A stretch of DNA of 64,000 bases, from positions 1 to 64,000 of the forward strand of contig NZ_RIAS01000023.1 of the NCBI RefSeq assembly GCF_003719335.1, in the 5' to 3' direction. Position numbers and translations under genes: made by a program. The stretch comes from Paenibacillus amylolyticus. Lineage in GTDB: Bacteria > Bacillota > Bacilli > Paenibacillales > Paenibacillaceae. Under the pieces are notes generated by a model. That model made no database searches. It was given only the letters and a program-made list of their open reading frames with translations, and was not told the origin of the DNA. Of the stretch, positions 33,614 through 43,197 are shown piece after piece; position 1 is the first letter of the stretch, and each line of letters starts with the position of its first letter.

Positions 33614-33710
33614 GTTTGGATCTGTAATCGGAGATGCAGGATGGTGTCGTGAAAAAAATTGAATTTAAACACACTTAAACTGAAACATAAACAATCTGGG
33701 AGGAATTTTT

Positions 33711-34820
33711 ATTTTAAATCAACGTATTGAAAAGAATGGTATTGAAAATTATGGCTGGTCTGCGGCATGGGAGAAACGATGGTCTGAGGAACAGCTGGTC
33801 TTGGAATGCAGACGACCTGCCCGAATTATTGCGGATCATGGACAAATGCAGCGTCTGATCACAGCGGGCGGAGAATGTTGGGGCAAAATGTCAGGAAAAC
33901 TTCGTCATGATAACTTGGAGACAGGACTTGCACCAGCTGTTGGCGATTGGGTAGCTGTGGCAGGAGAACAGGGTGAGGAAGCGATTATTCATCATGTTTT
34001 GCCACGTCAGAGTCGTGTATCCAGGCAAGCCGCTGGCCCGGTAACGAAAGAACAACTGATTGCAGCAAACGTAGACACCCTTCTGATCGTTGCGGCCCTT
34101 AATCATGATTTTAACCTCAGAAGACTTGAAAGATATGTGTTAATGGCTTGGAACGGGGGAGTTAGACCGGTTATCGTCCTGAGTAAAAGTGATCTGTGTG
34201 ATGAAGTGCAGGAACGAATCCGTGAGGTGGAGGGTATTGCACCAGGCGTGGAGGTACTGGCGATCTCGGCAATAGAAGGACAAGGGAAGGAAATGCTGGA
34301 AACCTATCTGAAACCAGGAGCAACTGTAGCGCTCACAGGCTCCTCCGGAAGTGGCAAGTCCACACTCGTTAACTGGATGATGGGCAAAGATGTTCAGATT
34401 ACGCAATCGGTGCGTGAAGGGGACAGCCGAGGCAGACATACAACGACACACCGGGAGATGTTTGTATTACCACAGGGAGCTGTCTTGATCGATACGCCAG
34501 GCATGCGTGAACTCCATCTCTGGGACGAAGGAGAAGAAGGCCTTTCACAGGCATTTGGAGAGATTGATGAGTTGTCTGGTGCGTGCAGATTTATGGATTG
34601 CAGTCATACGAAGGAAGAGGGCTGTGCAGTTAAAGAGGCCGTTGAAAACGGTGAACTGGATGAGAAGAGGCTGTATAACTTTCTCAAGATGCAGAAAGAA
34701 ATGCAGTATCAGCGGCGCAAGGAGGAGATGGCTTCACGCAAACGGACAGCTTCAAGCAAACCGGTAAAAACGCGCAAGGCCAAGCATGCCCATCGGGCCA
34801 AAGATTGGGAACAGGACTGA
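33711..34820 (+). CDS. rsgA: Ribosome small-subunit-dependent GTPase RsgA, apparent AUU start
   Basis: RsgA is a circularly permuted GTPase that checks late 30S assembly. An OB-fold (AVGDWVAVAGE) precedes the G domain with G4-like VLSKSDL, P-loop GSSGSGKST near residue 208, and G3 DTPGMRE. A zinc finger (CRFMDCSHTKEEGC) and a basic tail follow. The first standard start codon is TTG 33801, but in-frame codons upstream encode the family N-terminus (YGWSAAWEKRW). The only plausible start for those is ATT 33711, seven bases after GGGAGG. The length is then 369. A TTG-initiated shorter form is possible. Confidence 0.85.
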   Translation: MLNQRIEKNGIENYGWSAAWEKRWSEEQLVLECRRPARIIADHGQMQRLITAGGECWGKMSGKLRHDNLETGLAPAVGDWVAVAGEQGEEAIIHHVLPRQSRVSRQAAGPVTKEQLIAANVDTLLIVAALNHDFNLRRLERYVLMAWNGGVRPVIVLSKSDLCDEVQERIREVEGIAPGVEVLAISAIEGQGKEMLETYLKPGATVALTGSSGSGKSTLVNWMMGKDVQITQSVREGDSRGRHTTTHREMFVLPQGAVLIDTPGMRELHLWDEGEEGLSQAFGEIDELSGACRFMDCSHTKEEGCAVKEAVENGELDEKRLYNFLKMQKEMQYQRRKEEMASRKRTASSKPVKTRKAKHAHRAKDWEQD

Positions 34821-34877
34821 TATGAGGCGGGGCATCCGTAGTTGTCTTGCATAGGATAAGGCAGGAGGGATGTCGTG

Positions 34878-35216
34878 ATGCCGAGTTACAGAATCATCGT
34901 GGACTTGTCCGACCATATGTTATATCTGCTGGATGGAGATCAAGTCGTGAAAGGTTATCCGGTAGCCACAGGTAAAATGCTTACCAGTACTCCAAACGGA
35001 GAGTTCACCATTGTCAACAAACAAGAGAATCCTGGAGGGCCCTTTGGTGTGCTCTGGATGGGTCTTTCTAAGCCACATTATGGTATTCATGGAACGAATG
35101 AACCTTCGTCGATTGGCAAGTCCGTATCACATGGTTGCATTCGGATGTACAATTCAGACGTGCTGGATTTGTCCTCGAAGGTATCCGTGGGAACCCGAGT
35201 TACGATCCGGCCATAG
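34878..35216 (+). CDS. Small L,D-transpeptidase (YkuD domain)
   Basis: The 112-residue protein is a bare YkuD catalytic domain: YRIIVDLSDHMLYLL at the start, PVATGKMLTSTPNGEF, HYGIHGTN, and the catalytic SHGCIRMYNSDVLDL with the active cysteine near residue 88. These enzymes form 3-3 peptidoglycan cross-links or attach proteins to the wall. Unlike most, it lacks both a signal peptide and a LysM domain, so export would need another route, or it may be spore-related. ATG 34878 follows AGGAGGGA. Confidence 0.88.
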   Translation: MPSYRIIVDLSDHMLYLLDGDQVVKGYPVATGKMLTSTPNGEFTIVNKQENPGGPFGVLWMGLSKPHYGIHGTNEPSSIGKSVSHGCIRMYNSDVLDLSSKVSVGTRVTIRP

Positions 35217-35238
35217 GCCGGATTCTACTTCTATTTTA

Positions 35239-35292
35239 GTAAACGTGATGGATATGATAAACGTGATAGATATAGTAAACGTGGTGAATGTT
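35239..35292 (+). repeat. Three tandem copies of an 18-bp repeat
   Basis: Units start at 35239, 35257 and 35275, each built on (A/G)(G/A)TAAACGTGATGGATAT with a few changes in the last copy. They are intergenic, before the GNAT gene. Confidence 0.75.
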
Positions 35293-35347
35293 CATAGTCC
35301 ATTGAGTGTGGAAGAATTCATTTTAAGAGAGAAGGGGGGAGAAATCT

Positions 35348-35869
35348 ATGCGAATTAGACTAGCACGTGAAGGGGATGCGTGGGGGATCGCATACGTACA
35401 TACAGAGAGCTGGAAAACGACATACCGAGGAATTGTGCCAGATCATGTTTTGGATTTTTTGACTGCAGAATCCCGATTAGCTCAGTGGGAACAGCAGTTA
35501 CGCTCTGACGAAAATGATCAGATTTTGATCGTCGCTGAGGATGAAGAGGGGAAAATTGTCGGTTTTGCCTGTGGAGGTAAGGAACGCGAAGGTCAATTAA
35601 CCTATGATGGCGAACTGTACGCCATTTATCTGCTCCAGTCTCATCAGCAGTCTGGAATAGGCAGACAACTTGTGGAGCGGGTGGTTCAGCATCTCCAGAC
35701 ATGCCAGATTGGTAATATGATTATTTGGGCTTTGGAGCGAAACCCGGCGTGTAGCTTTTATGAAAAAATGGGCGGCATACCTGTTCATACACAGTCGATT
35801 CGTATCGGGGACAAAGATTTGGTGGAAATCGCGTATGGCTGGTCTGATCTAGCTTCTTTTGAGGCATAG
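35348..35869 (+). CDS. GNAT family N-acetyltransferase
   Basis: The 173-residue protein shows the GNAT fold. It has an N-terminal RLAREGDAWGIAYVHTESW block shared with many acetyltransferases, the acetyl-CoA-binding motif LLQSHQQSGIGRQLVERV (Q/RxxGxG/A) near residues 97-114, and a C-terminal ALERNPACSFYEKMGG. The substrate is unknown. The ribosome binding site AGAAGGGGGG lies about seven bases before ATG 35348. Confidence 0.88.
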   Translation: MRIRLAREGDAWGIAYVHTESWKTTYRGIVPDHVLDFLTAESRLAQWEQQLRSDENDQILIVAEDEEGKIVGFACGGKEREGQLTYDGELYAIYLLQSHQQSGIGRQLVERVVQHLQTCQIGNMIIWALERNPACSFYEKMGGIPVHTQSIRIGDKDLVEIAYGWSDLASFEA

Positions 35870-36012
35870 TGCCCACGTGGCTTTGAACATGTTGTGACAA
35901 AGCCCGATCCGCTTTCAGGTTGCATTATCCGTTTGCCTAACTTCGAACAAGGTTAATGAATGGGACATCGTTTTTTATGTACATTCTAATCTGAAGATCG
36001 GAGGCATGTATC

Positions 36013-37494
36013 ATGACTTTAGTGGATAACCAACATAAAACGGCAACGTGGACTAAACAGTTCATTTCAGGTAAATGGGTGGAAGGCTCAGGCGAGAAAA
36101 CGATAGAGAACATTAATCCGTATACGGGTGAAGTGATCGCAACCTGGCGTTCTTCCAGTCAAGAAGATATAGATCAGGCTTATGAGTCTGCGCAAAAAAG
36201 TTCGGTGGAATGGAAAGCAACGTTGCCTTCCATGAAGGAAGGGGTACTCCGTAAAGTCTCCTCTTTAATGGAAGAACGAAAAGATGAGATTATACAGCTA
36301 CTCATTACGGAATCCGGTAGCACACGCATCAAAGCTGAAGCAGAATTTGCCGCAGCGAGACGTATCGCGGATGAATCGGCTTCATTTTCTTTTCGAATGA
36401 AAGGCGAACTGCTTCCGTCCAATACGCCGGGCAAAGAAAATCGGGTAGTCCGTGAGCCCAAAGGGGTTATCGGCGTTATTGGACCATGGAATTTTCCGCT
36501 ACATCTATGTTTGCGTTCCGTCGCACCCGCGATCGCACTCGGTAACGGTGTGGTGATTAAACCCGCTTCGGATACCCCGATTACAGCAGGATGGCTGATT
36601 GCGGATCTGTTTGAACAAGCGGGTCTGCCAGAGGGGGTATTAAATGTAGTTGCCGGAAGCGGAAGCGAGATTGGGGATTATTTTGTCACACATCCTATTC
36701 CCAAGGTCATTTCATTTACGGGTTCTACAGAAGTGGGCAAGGGCATTGGTAAACTCGCCGGTGAACATCTCAAAGAAACTGCACTGGAACTCGGTGGCAA
36801 CAATGCCATGATCGTTCTGGATGATGCGGATGTTGAGCATGCGGCACAGGCTGCAGTGTTCGGAAAGTTCCTGCATCAGGGTCAGATTTGCATGGCGCTA
36901 AACCGTATTATCGTACACGAAGATATTTACGACCGGTTTGTTCAATCCTTTGTTAATAAAACGAAAAACATACATGCCGGTGACCCGGCTGACGAGAAAA
37001 CACTAGTTGGCCCCCTGATCCGAAAGAAAGAAGTGGAACGGCTTCTAGAGCTCGTAAAGCAGGCTAAAGAGGAAGGTGCACAATTAGTGCTTGGAGGAAC
37101 ACAGCAGGAAAGTGTGCTTATGCCCACGGTGCTTGCAGACGTCAAACCCGAACAAGAAATTGTACAGCAGGAACTGTTCGGACCAGTAGCCATCATTATG
37201 AAAGCTAAAGATGAGCAGAATGCTATCAGGCTGGCTAATGATACCCCTTATGGTCTGAGTGGCTCTGTATTTACGGGCAACTTGGAGCGGGGCTACCAAG
37301 TGGCAGAGCAGATTGAATCGGGTATGGTACATGTGAACGATCAAACGGTGAATGATGAAGCGCATGTCATGTTTGGCGGAGAGAAATCGTCCGGCATAGG
37401 TCGTTTTGGCGGAGACTGGGCGATTGATAAATTCACACGTACACGCTGGATCAGTCTACAGCATCAATTTCGGGAGTATCCGGGCGTGAACTAA
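36013..37494 (+). CDS. Aldehyde dehydrogenase family protein (benzaldehyde/vanillin dehydrogenase-like)
   Basis: This NAD(P)-dependent aldehyde dehydrogenase of 493 residues has the PWNFPLHLCLRSVAPAIA entry motif, SFTGSTEVGKGI for cofactor binding, the catalytic glutamate in ALELGGNNAM near residue 262, and the catalytic cysteine in HQGQICMALNRI near residue 296. The C-terminal FGGEKSSGIGRFGG block is intact. HVNDQTVNDEAHVMFGG is typical of the aromatic aldehyde (YfmT-like) subgroup, but the natural substrate is not proven. It stands alone. Confidence 0.9.
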   Translation: MTLVDNQHKTATWTKQFISGKWVEGSGEKTIENINPYTGEVIATWRSSSQEDIDQAYESAQKSSVEWKATLPSMKEGVLRKVSSLMEERKDEIIQLLITESGSTRIKAEAEFAAARRIADESASFSFRMKGELLPSNTPGKENRVVREPKGVIGVIGPWNFPLHLCLRSVAPAIALGNGVVIKPASDTPITAGWLIADLFEQAGLPEGVLNVVAGSGSEIGDYFVTHPIPKVISFTGSTEVGKGIGKLAGEHLKETALELGGNNAMIVLDDADVEHAAQAAVFGKFLHQGQICMALNRIIVHEDIYDRFVQSFVNKTKNIHAGDPADEKTLVGPLIRKKEVERLLELVKQAKEEGAQLVLGGTQQESVLMPTVLADVKPEQEIVQQELFGPVAIIMKAKDEQNAIRLANDTPYGLSGSVFTGNLERGYQVAEQIESGMVHVNDQTVNDEAHVMFGGEKSSGIGRFGGDWAIDKFTRTRWISLQHQFREYPGVN

Positions 37495-37740
37495 GTCGAA
37501 TATGCATGAATAGAGATTGGCAGTCCGTGGTGTATACGAGTCGGTTCGCGATGAAGCGACAGGAGATGCATGAAGCCCGTCTGAGCAGTATTGGGAAGGG
37601 CTTTTGCATCATTTTACAACGGATGCAAATACCGCTCTCAATTGAATGGAAAAGCTGTTTGGGCAACTTCTGATCTGGTTATTTATGGATACACGGACCA
37701 AAGTGCTCCGTAAATATCATGGCAAAGGGGCTTGGAGCTT

Positions 37741-37893
37741 ATGTCCATTGACCGCTTTATTTTAAGGAAAATAAGTACCTGTCAGGAAGAACATACACGA
37801 GCAAATTTGGTTAGATTGTTTGTCATTCGAATACGAAAAGCTGAGTGTGCAGAAGAACATGATGCGGCTTATGTGTTGGAAAAGCTGAAATAA
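37741..37893 (+). other. Doubtful 50-codon ORF in a gene-poor stretch
   Basis: ATG 37741 is preceded by a weak GGAG (37734-37737) and opens 50 codons ending AYVLEKLK. A second, overlapping 39-codon frame ends inside it. Neither is recognised. The 37495-38040 stretch otherwise holds nothing clear and may be decayed coding DNA. Confidence 0.2.
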
Positions 37894-38040
37894 AAGGAAT
37901 AAAGGGTGCGGAAGGAATGTTTCTAGTAATGATACTAGAAGTGTTACTAGTAGTGAAGTGACGCTAATAATGCATTAGAAGATGACCGAAATTGGAGTTT
38001 TGTCTCAACATCCTTGCGGGGATGTGCCGAAAACCATGTC

Positions 38041-38079
38041 AAAAAGGAAGCTTGTCCTTCATAGGGAAGCTTCCTTTTT
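38041..38079. terminator. Strong hairpin terminator
   Basis: AAAAAGGAAGCTT (38041-38053) pairs exactly with AAGCTTCCTTTTT (38067-38079). It can act on both strands: it closes the minus-strand small gene at 38142 and anything read from the left. Confidence 0.85.
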
Positions 38080-38141
38080 CATGGTAACGTATAAACGAAG
38101 GAGAATAGATTCTTCTTCAATGATAGTGCACTGACTCTTCT

Positions 38142-38381
38142 TCAATATAAGGATAGAGCAAGAGAGTCGTTTTCACTGCGGCTGTGAAGGATAGCTTCGC
38201 CGCCCACAATTTCAATACTAATCAAAGAGTGCAGACATTTTTGCAAAGCGCGTTTACCATTACTGATCTTATGCTCAAGAGCACTGCTAAGCAATCTTAA
38301 TGTTTTTTGCACAGGTTGTTTGTTTTCTTGATTAAAATATACAGGGATTGATTTGTTTTGAAATGTTATTAGAGTTCTCAC
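38142..38381 (-). CDS. Small hypothetical protein upstream of the type VII-like cluster
   Basis: On the minus strand a GTG at 38381 follows GTGAGGTGA at good spacing and opens 79 codons beginning MRTLITFQNKSIPVYFNQE. The protein is mixed alpha/beta with no hydrophobic segment; the central ALEHKISNGKRALQKCL would form a helix. No family was recognised. A strong terminator lies just past its 3' end. It points away from the secretion cluster, whose promoter must lie in the 420-base AT-rich gap between them. Confidence 0.5.
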   Translation of the reverse strand: MRTLITFQNKSIPVYFNQENKQPVQKTLRLLSSALEHKISNGKRALQKCLHSLISIEIVGGEAILHSRSENDSLALSLY

Positions 38382-38801
38382 TTGAAATCACCTCACGAGA
38401 GTTATTTCATACAGGTAATATTAAATACCAATACTTAAAATTACCTTAAAATCAGCTTATGAAAACATAAAGGTGGATAAAGTTTGAAAAGTGTTCACAA
38501 TTCAATTGTGGACGAAGGAATAAAAGTCCCGAATTCATTCTTTTATTTTTCTATTAAATGGTAATTCAGGCGAGGTTTTCGCATCGTTGCAATTTTTTTA
38601 TGTAACTATGACACGAAAGTTCTGAGTCAAATGAACGATATTTTAATATAAACGTGGGTCATATGTAACAAAATTACAGCGGATACGTTGCAAACAAGGA
38701 TTTTATATAAGAAAATAGGATGGAATACCGTTTCACTCGCAATTTTTTGATTTAATCTGACATTAGGACAATTTACATATGAGACCTTGGGAGGGATTCA
38801 C
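38382..38801. promoter_or_regulatory. AT-rich upstream region of the type VII-like cluster
   Basis: This 420-base gap should hold the cluster promoter, but no consensus -35/-10 pair is convincing. It includes an exact palindrome CACAATT-C-AATTGTG near 38494-38508, a possible regulator site. Confidence 0.35.
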
Positions 38802-39122
38802 ATGATTCTAACCGTGTATTCCGGCCGGGAGGAAGGCGAATGGTTCGACATTGAGGTTCCGGATGAATGCACCATTGAACACCTGAAGACGTTGCTCGGT
38901 GTACGAATATTCGGACAGGCACCGGGAGATGGCATTCAGTATATTTTGGAAGCTAAATTTCCTGAGGGACTATGGTTTACCCCCCAGAACGCCCAGCAAC
39001 TAATGGAGACGGGTCTGCGTCAGGGAAGCTGTGTGCGTGTACAGCGGGCTTTTTCAACGACTTCTGAAGAGGCCCCGATCTACGGGAGACGCTCGTTATT
39101 TCAGCAGGAGAGCAACGAATGA
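38802..39122 (+). CDS. YukD/EsaB-like ubiquitin-fold protein
   Basis: The 106-residue protein starts MILTVYSGREEGEWFDIEVP and continues with a beta-grasp-like pattern (CTIEHLKTLLG, then YILEAKFPEGLWF and QGSCVRVQRAF). YukD/EsaB is the small ubiquitin-like accessory of Bacillota type VII secretion systems, and its C-terminal half usually ends with a strand such as this one. ATG 38802 follows GGGAGGG. It is the first gene of the cluster, 54 bases ahead of the ATPase gene. Sequence similarity is modest; context carries much of the call. Confidence 0.75.
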   Translation: MILTVYSGREEGEWFDIEVPDECTIEHLKTLLGVRIFGQAPGDGIQYILEAKFPEGLWFTPQNAQQLMETGLRQGSCVRVQRAFSTTSEEAPIYGRRSLFQQESNE

Positions 39123-39176
39123 CGCTCTGCGGCGTATCATTCATTAATTGAACGACTAAAAGGAGGTCTTTTCTTC

Positions 39177-42100
39177 GTGAATGTGTTATATCAGCGTTCT
39201 CCGAGAATGACACCGGTTTTGAAGGAAGAGAGCCTTGAAATTCTCAGGCCGCCTGCGGAGCCGAACAAACCTACATTTTCCATGATTTCAATCGTGGTTC
39301 CCGTGATGATGACGATGGTCAGCATCGGTTTCTATGTCTACATTAATATGACTGGCAAAATGAATAACAGCAATTATATGATGTTTCAAATGATGACAGT
39401 TATGATGATGCTTACATCGTACACCATCCCGTTCTTTGTATATCTCAGCAATAAAAAATCATATCGCAAAAAGATTGAGGAACGTAAAGTGATGTATCTT
39501 GCACAGCTGGATAAACATCGTGAAGAACTGAAGGAAGCACAGGCGGAGCAAGTGAAGAGCCTGCATGAAATACACGGTGACCCATCCACCTGTCTGCAAA
39601 TTGTAAAAAATCGAAACAGCTCGCTCTGGGAACGTTCCCCAGAGGATGACGATTTTTTACAGGTACGTATCGGTACAGGTGAAATTCCGTTTCGTATCAA
39701 ACTTCAGGTACCGCGCATCGATGGATATGAGAAGGATGAGTTAATTGAGGCCGCTCATGGACTCGCTGCGGAATTCCAGACCGTGCCTGATGCCACGATA
39801 ACGCTGCCTCTTTTTGAGTCCAAGGTGATGGGGCTTGTGGGTGAAAGGGAAGAAGTCATGGCTTCGCTGCGGGTTATCGTCTCACAGCTTACGGTAAGGC
39901 ACTCACCAGATGAATTGAAACTGGCTGCTTTTTATGAAGAAAAGGATACCAGAGAGTGGGAATGGCTCCGCTGGTTGCCCCATATCTGGGATGAGGATCA
40001 GGGACAGCGATATATGGCCGACAGGCACAGCAGTGCGCATCAATTGGCGGACAGCTTGTTTTCCGTTTTGAACCGCCGCCGAAATAATAAGGAGGACCGT
40101 TACAAAAAAGCCGTGCAAACTCCTTGTTATGTTGTCGTTCTGTCGGATACGCAACTGATTGAAGAAGAACCTTTACTTCCATTGTTGCTGGAGGCTGCGC
40201 AAGAGATCGATGTATGCACGATTGTGCTGGCGAACCGCAAACAATCCCTTCCTATGCACTGTCAGTTAATTATGGAGGCTTCCAAAGGCAAAGGAGTTTA
40301 TATCAAAAAGACGGAAGATGCGGATGTCATCTCGCAAACATATAAACCGGATGTGATCTCCAAGGAGACGGCAGAGGCGTTATCCCGTTATATGTCACCG
40401 ATTCGTCTGAAGCGTTCCTCCGCTTCGGAGATACCGCAAGTGTTGCCACTATTCGATATGCTCAGCACTTCACGGGTGGAGGATCTGGATGTTGTCTCCC
40501 GCTGGGGACAAACCAGATATCCAGATACATTACCTGTACCTATGGGGGTAAGAGCTGGTGGTAAAAGAATTTCTATCAATCTGCACGATAAAATTGAACG
40601 GCAAGGGCATGGTCCCCATGGTTTGATTGCAGGTACAACCGGTTCGGGTAAGAGTGAGGTTATTCAGTCTATTGTTGCTTCACTGGCTGCCGAGTTCCAT
40701 CCGCATGATCTGGCTTTCATGTTGATCGACTATAAGGGTGGAGGCATGTCTAACACCTTTGTCGATCTACCACATGTTGTAGGTACGATTACGAATCTGG
40801 ATGGCAATCTCATTGAACGTGCCAATGTTTCTCTTCGCGCTGAACTGGTGAGAAGACAGAAGATTTTAAATGATGCGGGCAACCTGCAACATATTGATGA
40901 GTACTACAAAATTTTGCGTTCCAGACATGAACAACCACTGCCGCATCTTGTGATTATCATTGATGAGTTTGCTCAACTAAAACGTGACCAGCCGGAATTT
41001 ATGGATGAGTTGATCAGTATTGCGGCGATCGGTCGGACACTTGGTGTTCACTTAATTCTCGCAACCCAAAAACCTGCGGGAGTTGTGGATGATAAAATTT
41101 GGAGTAACTCTCGTTTCCGTATCTGTCTTCGTGTTCAGAGCGAAGGAGATAGTCGAGATATGATAAAAATCCCCAATGCTGCGTGGATTACGAAGCCTGG
41201 CCGAGGTTATTTTCAGGTCGGCAGTGACGAAGTTTTTGAAGAAATGCAATTTGCCTGGAGCGGCGCACCTTATAATCAGCAGGAGGATTCAACAACGGTA
41301 CTGCCTGTAATGGAAGTTCGCCTCAACGGCAAACGTGAACCACTGCTGACCGGAGAGCGAAGAGCTGTTCTCAAGGGAGAGGATGTGCCGAAACAGCTGC
41401 AAGTGTTTATTGATTATGTGGCAAAAGCTGCTATAGAAGCCGGCATAGAGCGTTTGCCTGGACCTTGGTTGCCTCCGTTGCCAGAAATACTAGAACTGGA
41501 TAGTCTTCATGACTGGAAGCAAAAGGAGAAAAGAGAGCCTCTGCTTGCTGATGGGGCTAATGGTCTCAAACCTTTGGTTGGTATGCTGGATGATCTTCCG
41601 AATCAGCGTCAGCTGCCGCTGGCCTTGCCTATGGATCAGGGTCATCTTGTCGTATACGGCATGCCTGGTCTCGGCAAAACGACTTTTGTTCAGACGTTAT
41701 TGATGTCTCTTGCATGTACGGAACGTACAGAGCCGTGGAACGGATACATTATTGATATGGGCCGAATGATGAAAGACTTTGCGGGACTTCCGCAGATCGG
41801 TGGAGTGATGATGGCCGAAGAGGAAGACCGTATCAAGCGCTTGTTCCGTTATATTCTGAAAATCTCGGCGCAGCGCAAAGATATGATCTCGGAAGCAGGG
41901 GTTAAAACGATTTCGGCATATCGTCGTACTGCTCATGCTACAGTTCCACAGATTGTTGTCATTATTGACGGATATATGTCTTTCCGTAATGCTTACCCAG
42001 ATGAAAATGAATCGCTGGAGACCATTTTGCGAGAAGGAGGAAGTTTAGGTATTACCTTTGTGCTGACCGCCAATCGGGTCACTGATATTTTTGAGAAATT

Positions 42101-43181
42101 CAGAAGTAACATACAAAATGCTGTTTCATTTGAGCTATCTGATCCAAGTGATTACTATTATGCTGTGGGGCGGCCTTCCAAGGCGCCAAGCCAGCTTCCT
42201 CCTGGCCGAGGTCTCGTGAAGGGGCAAGTCCCTCCGCTGATGTTCCAGGCTGCGCTGCCATCTTCAGGAGCGGACGAGGGTGAACGATCTGCCGCTTTGC
42301 GCAGGGCAATTACGGAGATTCGTCAAGGCTGGACGGGTGAGGAAACGCCACAAATTGCGCCATTACCGGATGAAATCAAGCTTAAAGATCTGCTGGTTCG
42401 TACAGGTTCCTTCGGAAAAGTAGGGGAAACTTCAACGGTGAATGTACCTGTGGGTCTGCTCACGGATGATTTGGAGCCGTTTGAACTTAACTTGCGTGAA
42501 GGGCCTCACTTTATGGTGACCAGTCCGATGGAAGGCGGTAAAACGACTTTCTTGCAAACGTGGATGTTATCACTTGCCTACCATGCTTCACCTGAGGATG
42601 TGCAAATATACACAGTAGATATGAGGTATGGGTCAGGTGGATTAGGTGAAATCAGCAGTTTGCCTCATGTCCGTGGACACGTATCGAGGGAAGAATTGCT
42701 TGCGCCTGTCATTCAGGAGTTGTACGATGAAGTTCTAAAACGTGGTGAGATTACCGGAGGACCCGAAATCGTGCTTGTCGTGGATGACGCGGACACCTTA
42801 TCCAAACAGCTCACCGATTTTAATATCAAAGATCAACTCGGCGTTATTGTTCGTCAGGGTAGAGACAGAGGCATTCATGTTATTCTCTCAGGCGTCCCGG
42901 CGGACTTTCCAACGTTCGGTTCAGATTGGGTAAGTGATGTAAAAGCATCCCAAAGTGGATTGCTGTTCGGGACTTTGGACCCTAATGATCTCTCGTTCTT
43001 CCGTATACCTTATTCGGAATCCGGGGGTACCGCAGGTGGGCTGAAGGTACTGCCACCAGGTCAAGGTTATTATATAAAACGCAAATATTCCAGGGTTAAA
43101 GGTGCAGTTCCATGCGATAACAACTGGAAAATGAATAATTGGATTTCAGAAATTCGTGACCGATGGCATGTTGTAGTTTGA
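39177..43181 (+). CDS. Type VII secretion FtsK/SpoIIIE ATPase (EssC/EccC-like), without FHA domains
   Basis: The 1334-residue membrane ATPase powers substrate export. Two transmembrane helices lie near residues 38-55 and 70-88. Three P-loop domains follow: Walker A GTTGSGKS near 485 with Walker B LVIIIDEF near 592; GMPGLGKTT near 828 with VVIIDGY near 927; and a degenerate SPMEGGKTT near 1116 with VLVVDDAD near 1200. Firmicute EssC normally begins with two FHA domains. Here the N-terminus is short and reads YQRSPRMTPVLKEESLEI, like actinobacterial EccC. GTG 39177 follows AAAGGAGGT. The next gene begins 17 bases downstream. Confidence 0.95.
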   Translation: MNVLYQRSPRMTPVLKEESLEILRPPAEPNKPTFSMISIVVPVMMTMVSIGFYVYINMTGKMNNSNYMMFQMMTVMMMLTSYTIPFFVYLSNKKSYRKKIEERKVMYLAQLDKHREELKEAQAEQVKSLHEIHGDPSTCLQIVKNRNSSLWERSPEDDDFLQVRIGTGEIPFRIKLQVPRIDGYEKDELIEAAHGLAAEFQTVPDATITLPLFESKVMGLVGEREEVMASLRVIVSQLTVRHSPDELKLAAFYEEKDTREWEWLRWLPHIWDEDQGQRYMADRHSSAHQLADSLFSVLNRRRNNKEDRYKKAVQTPCYVVVLSDTQLIEEEPLLPLLLEAAQEIDVCTIVLANRKQSLPMHCQLIMEASKGKGVYIKKTEDADVISQTYKPDVISKETAEALSRYMSPIRLKRSSASEIPQVLPLFDMLSTSRVEDLDVVSRWGQTRYPDTLPVPMGVRAGGKRISINLHDKIERQGHGPHGLIAGTTGSGKSEVIQSIVASLAAEFHPHDLAFMLIDYKGGGMSNTFVDLPHVVGTITNLDGNLIERANVSLRAELVRRQKILNDAGNLQHIDEYYKILRSRHEQPLPHLVIIIDEFAQLKRDQPEFMDELISIAAIGRTLGVHLILATQKPAGVVDDKIWSNSRFRICLRVQSEGDSRDMIKIPNAAWITKPGRGYFQVGSDEVFEEMQFAWSGAPYNQQEDSTTVLPVMEVRLNGKREPLLTGERRAVLKGEDVPKQLQVFIDYVAKAAIEAGIERLPGPWLPPLPEILELDSLHDWKQKEKREPLLADGANGLKPLVGMLDDLPNQRQLPLALPMDQGHLVVYGMPGLGKTTFVQTLLMSLACTERTEPWNGYIIDMGRMMKDFAGLPQIGGVMMAEEEDRIKRLFRYILKISAQRKDMISEAGVKTISAYRRTAHATVPQIVVIIDGYMSFRNAYPDENESLETILREGGSLGITFVLTANRVTDIFEKFRSNIQNAVSFELSDPSDYYYAVGRPSKAPSQLPPGRGLVKGQVPPLMFQAALPSSGADEGERSAALRRAITEIRQGWTGEETPQIAPLPDEIKLKDLLVRTGSFGKVGETSTVNVPVGLLTDDLEPFELNLREGPHFMVTSPMEGGKTTFLQTWMLSLAYHASPEDVQIYTVDMRYGSGGLGEISSLPHVRGHVSREELLAPVIQELYDEVLKRGEITGGPEIVLVVDDADTLSKQLTDFNIKDQLGVIVRQGRDRGIHVILSGVPADFPTFGSDWVSDVKASQSGLLFGTLDPNDLSFFRIPYSESGGTAGGLKVLPPGQGYYIKRKYSRVKGAVPCDNNWKMNNWISEIRDRWHVVV

Positions 43182-43197
43182 GGGGAGGTGGCTCATA

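Noticed and set aside
35239..35292. Possible CRISPR-like repeat array
   Set aside because: The repeats are directly adjacent without spacers, only three copies exist and no cas gene is nearby.
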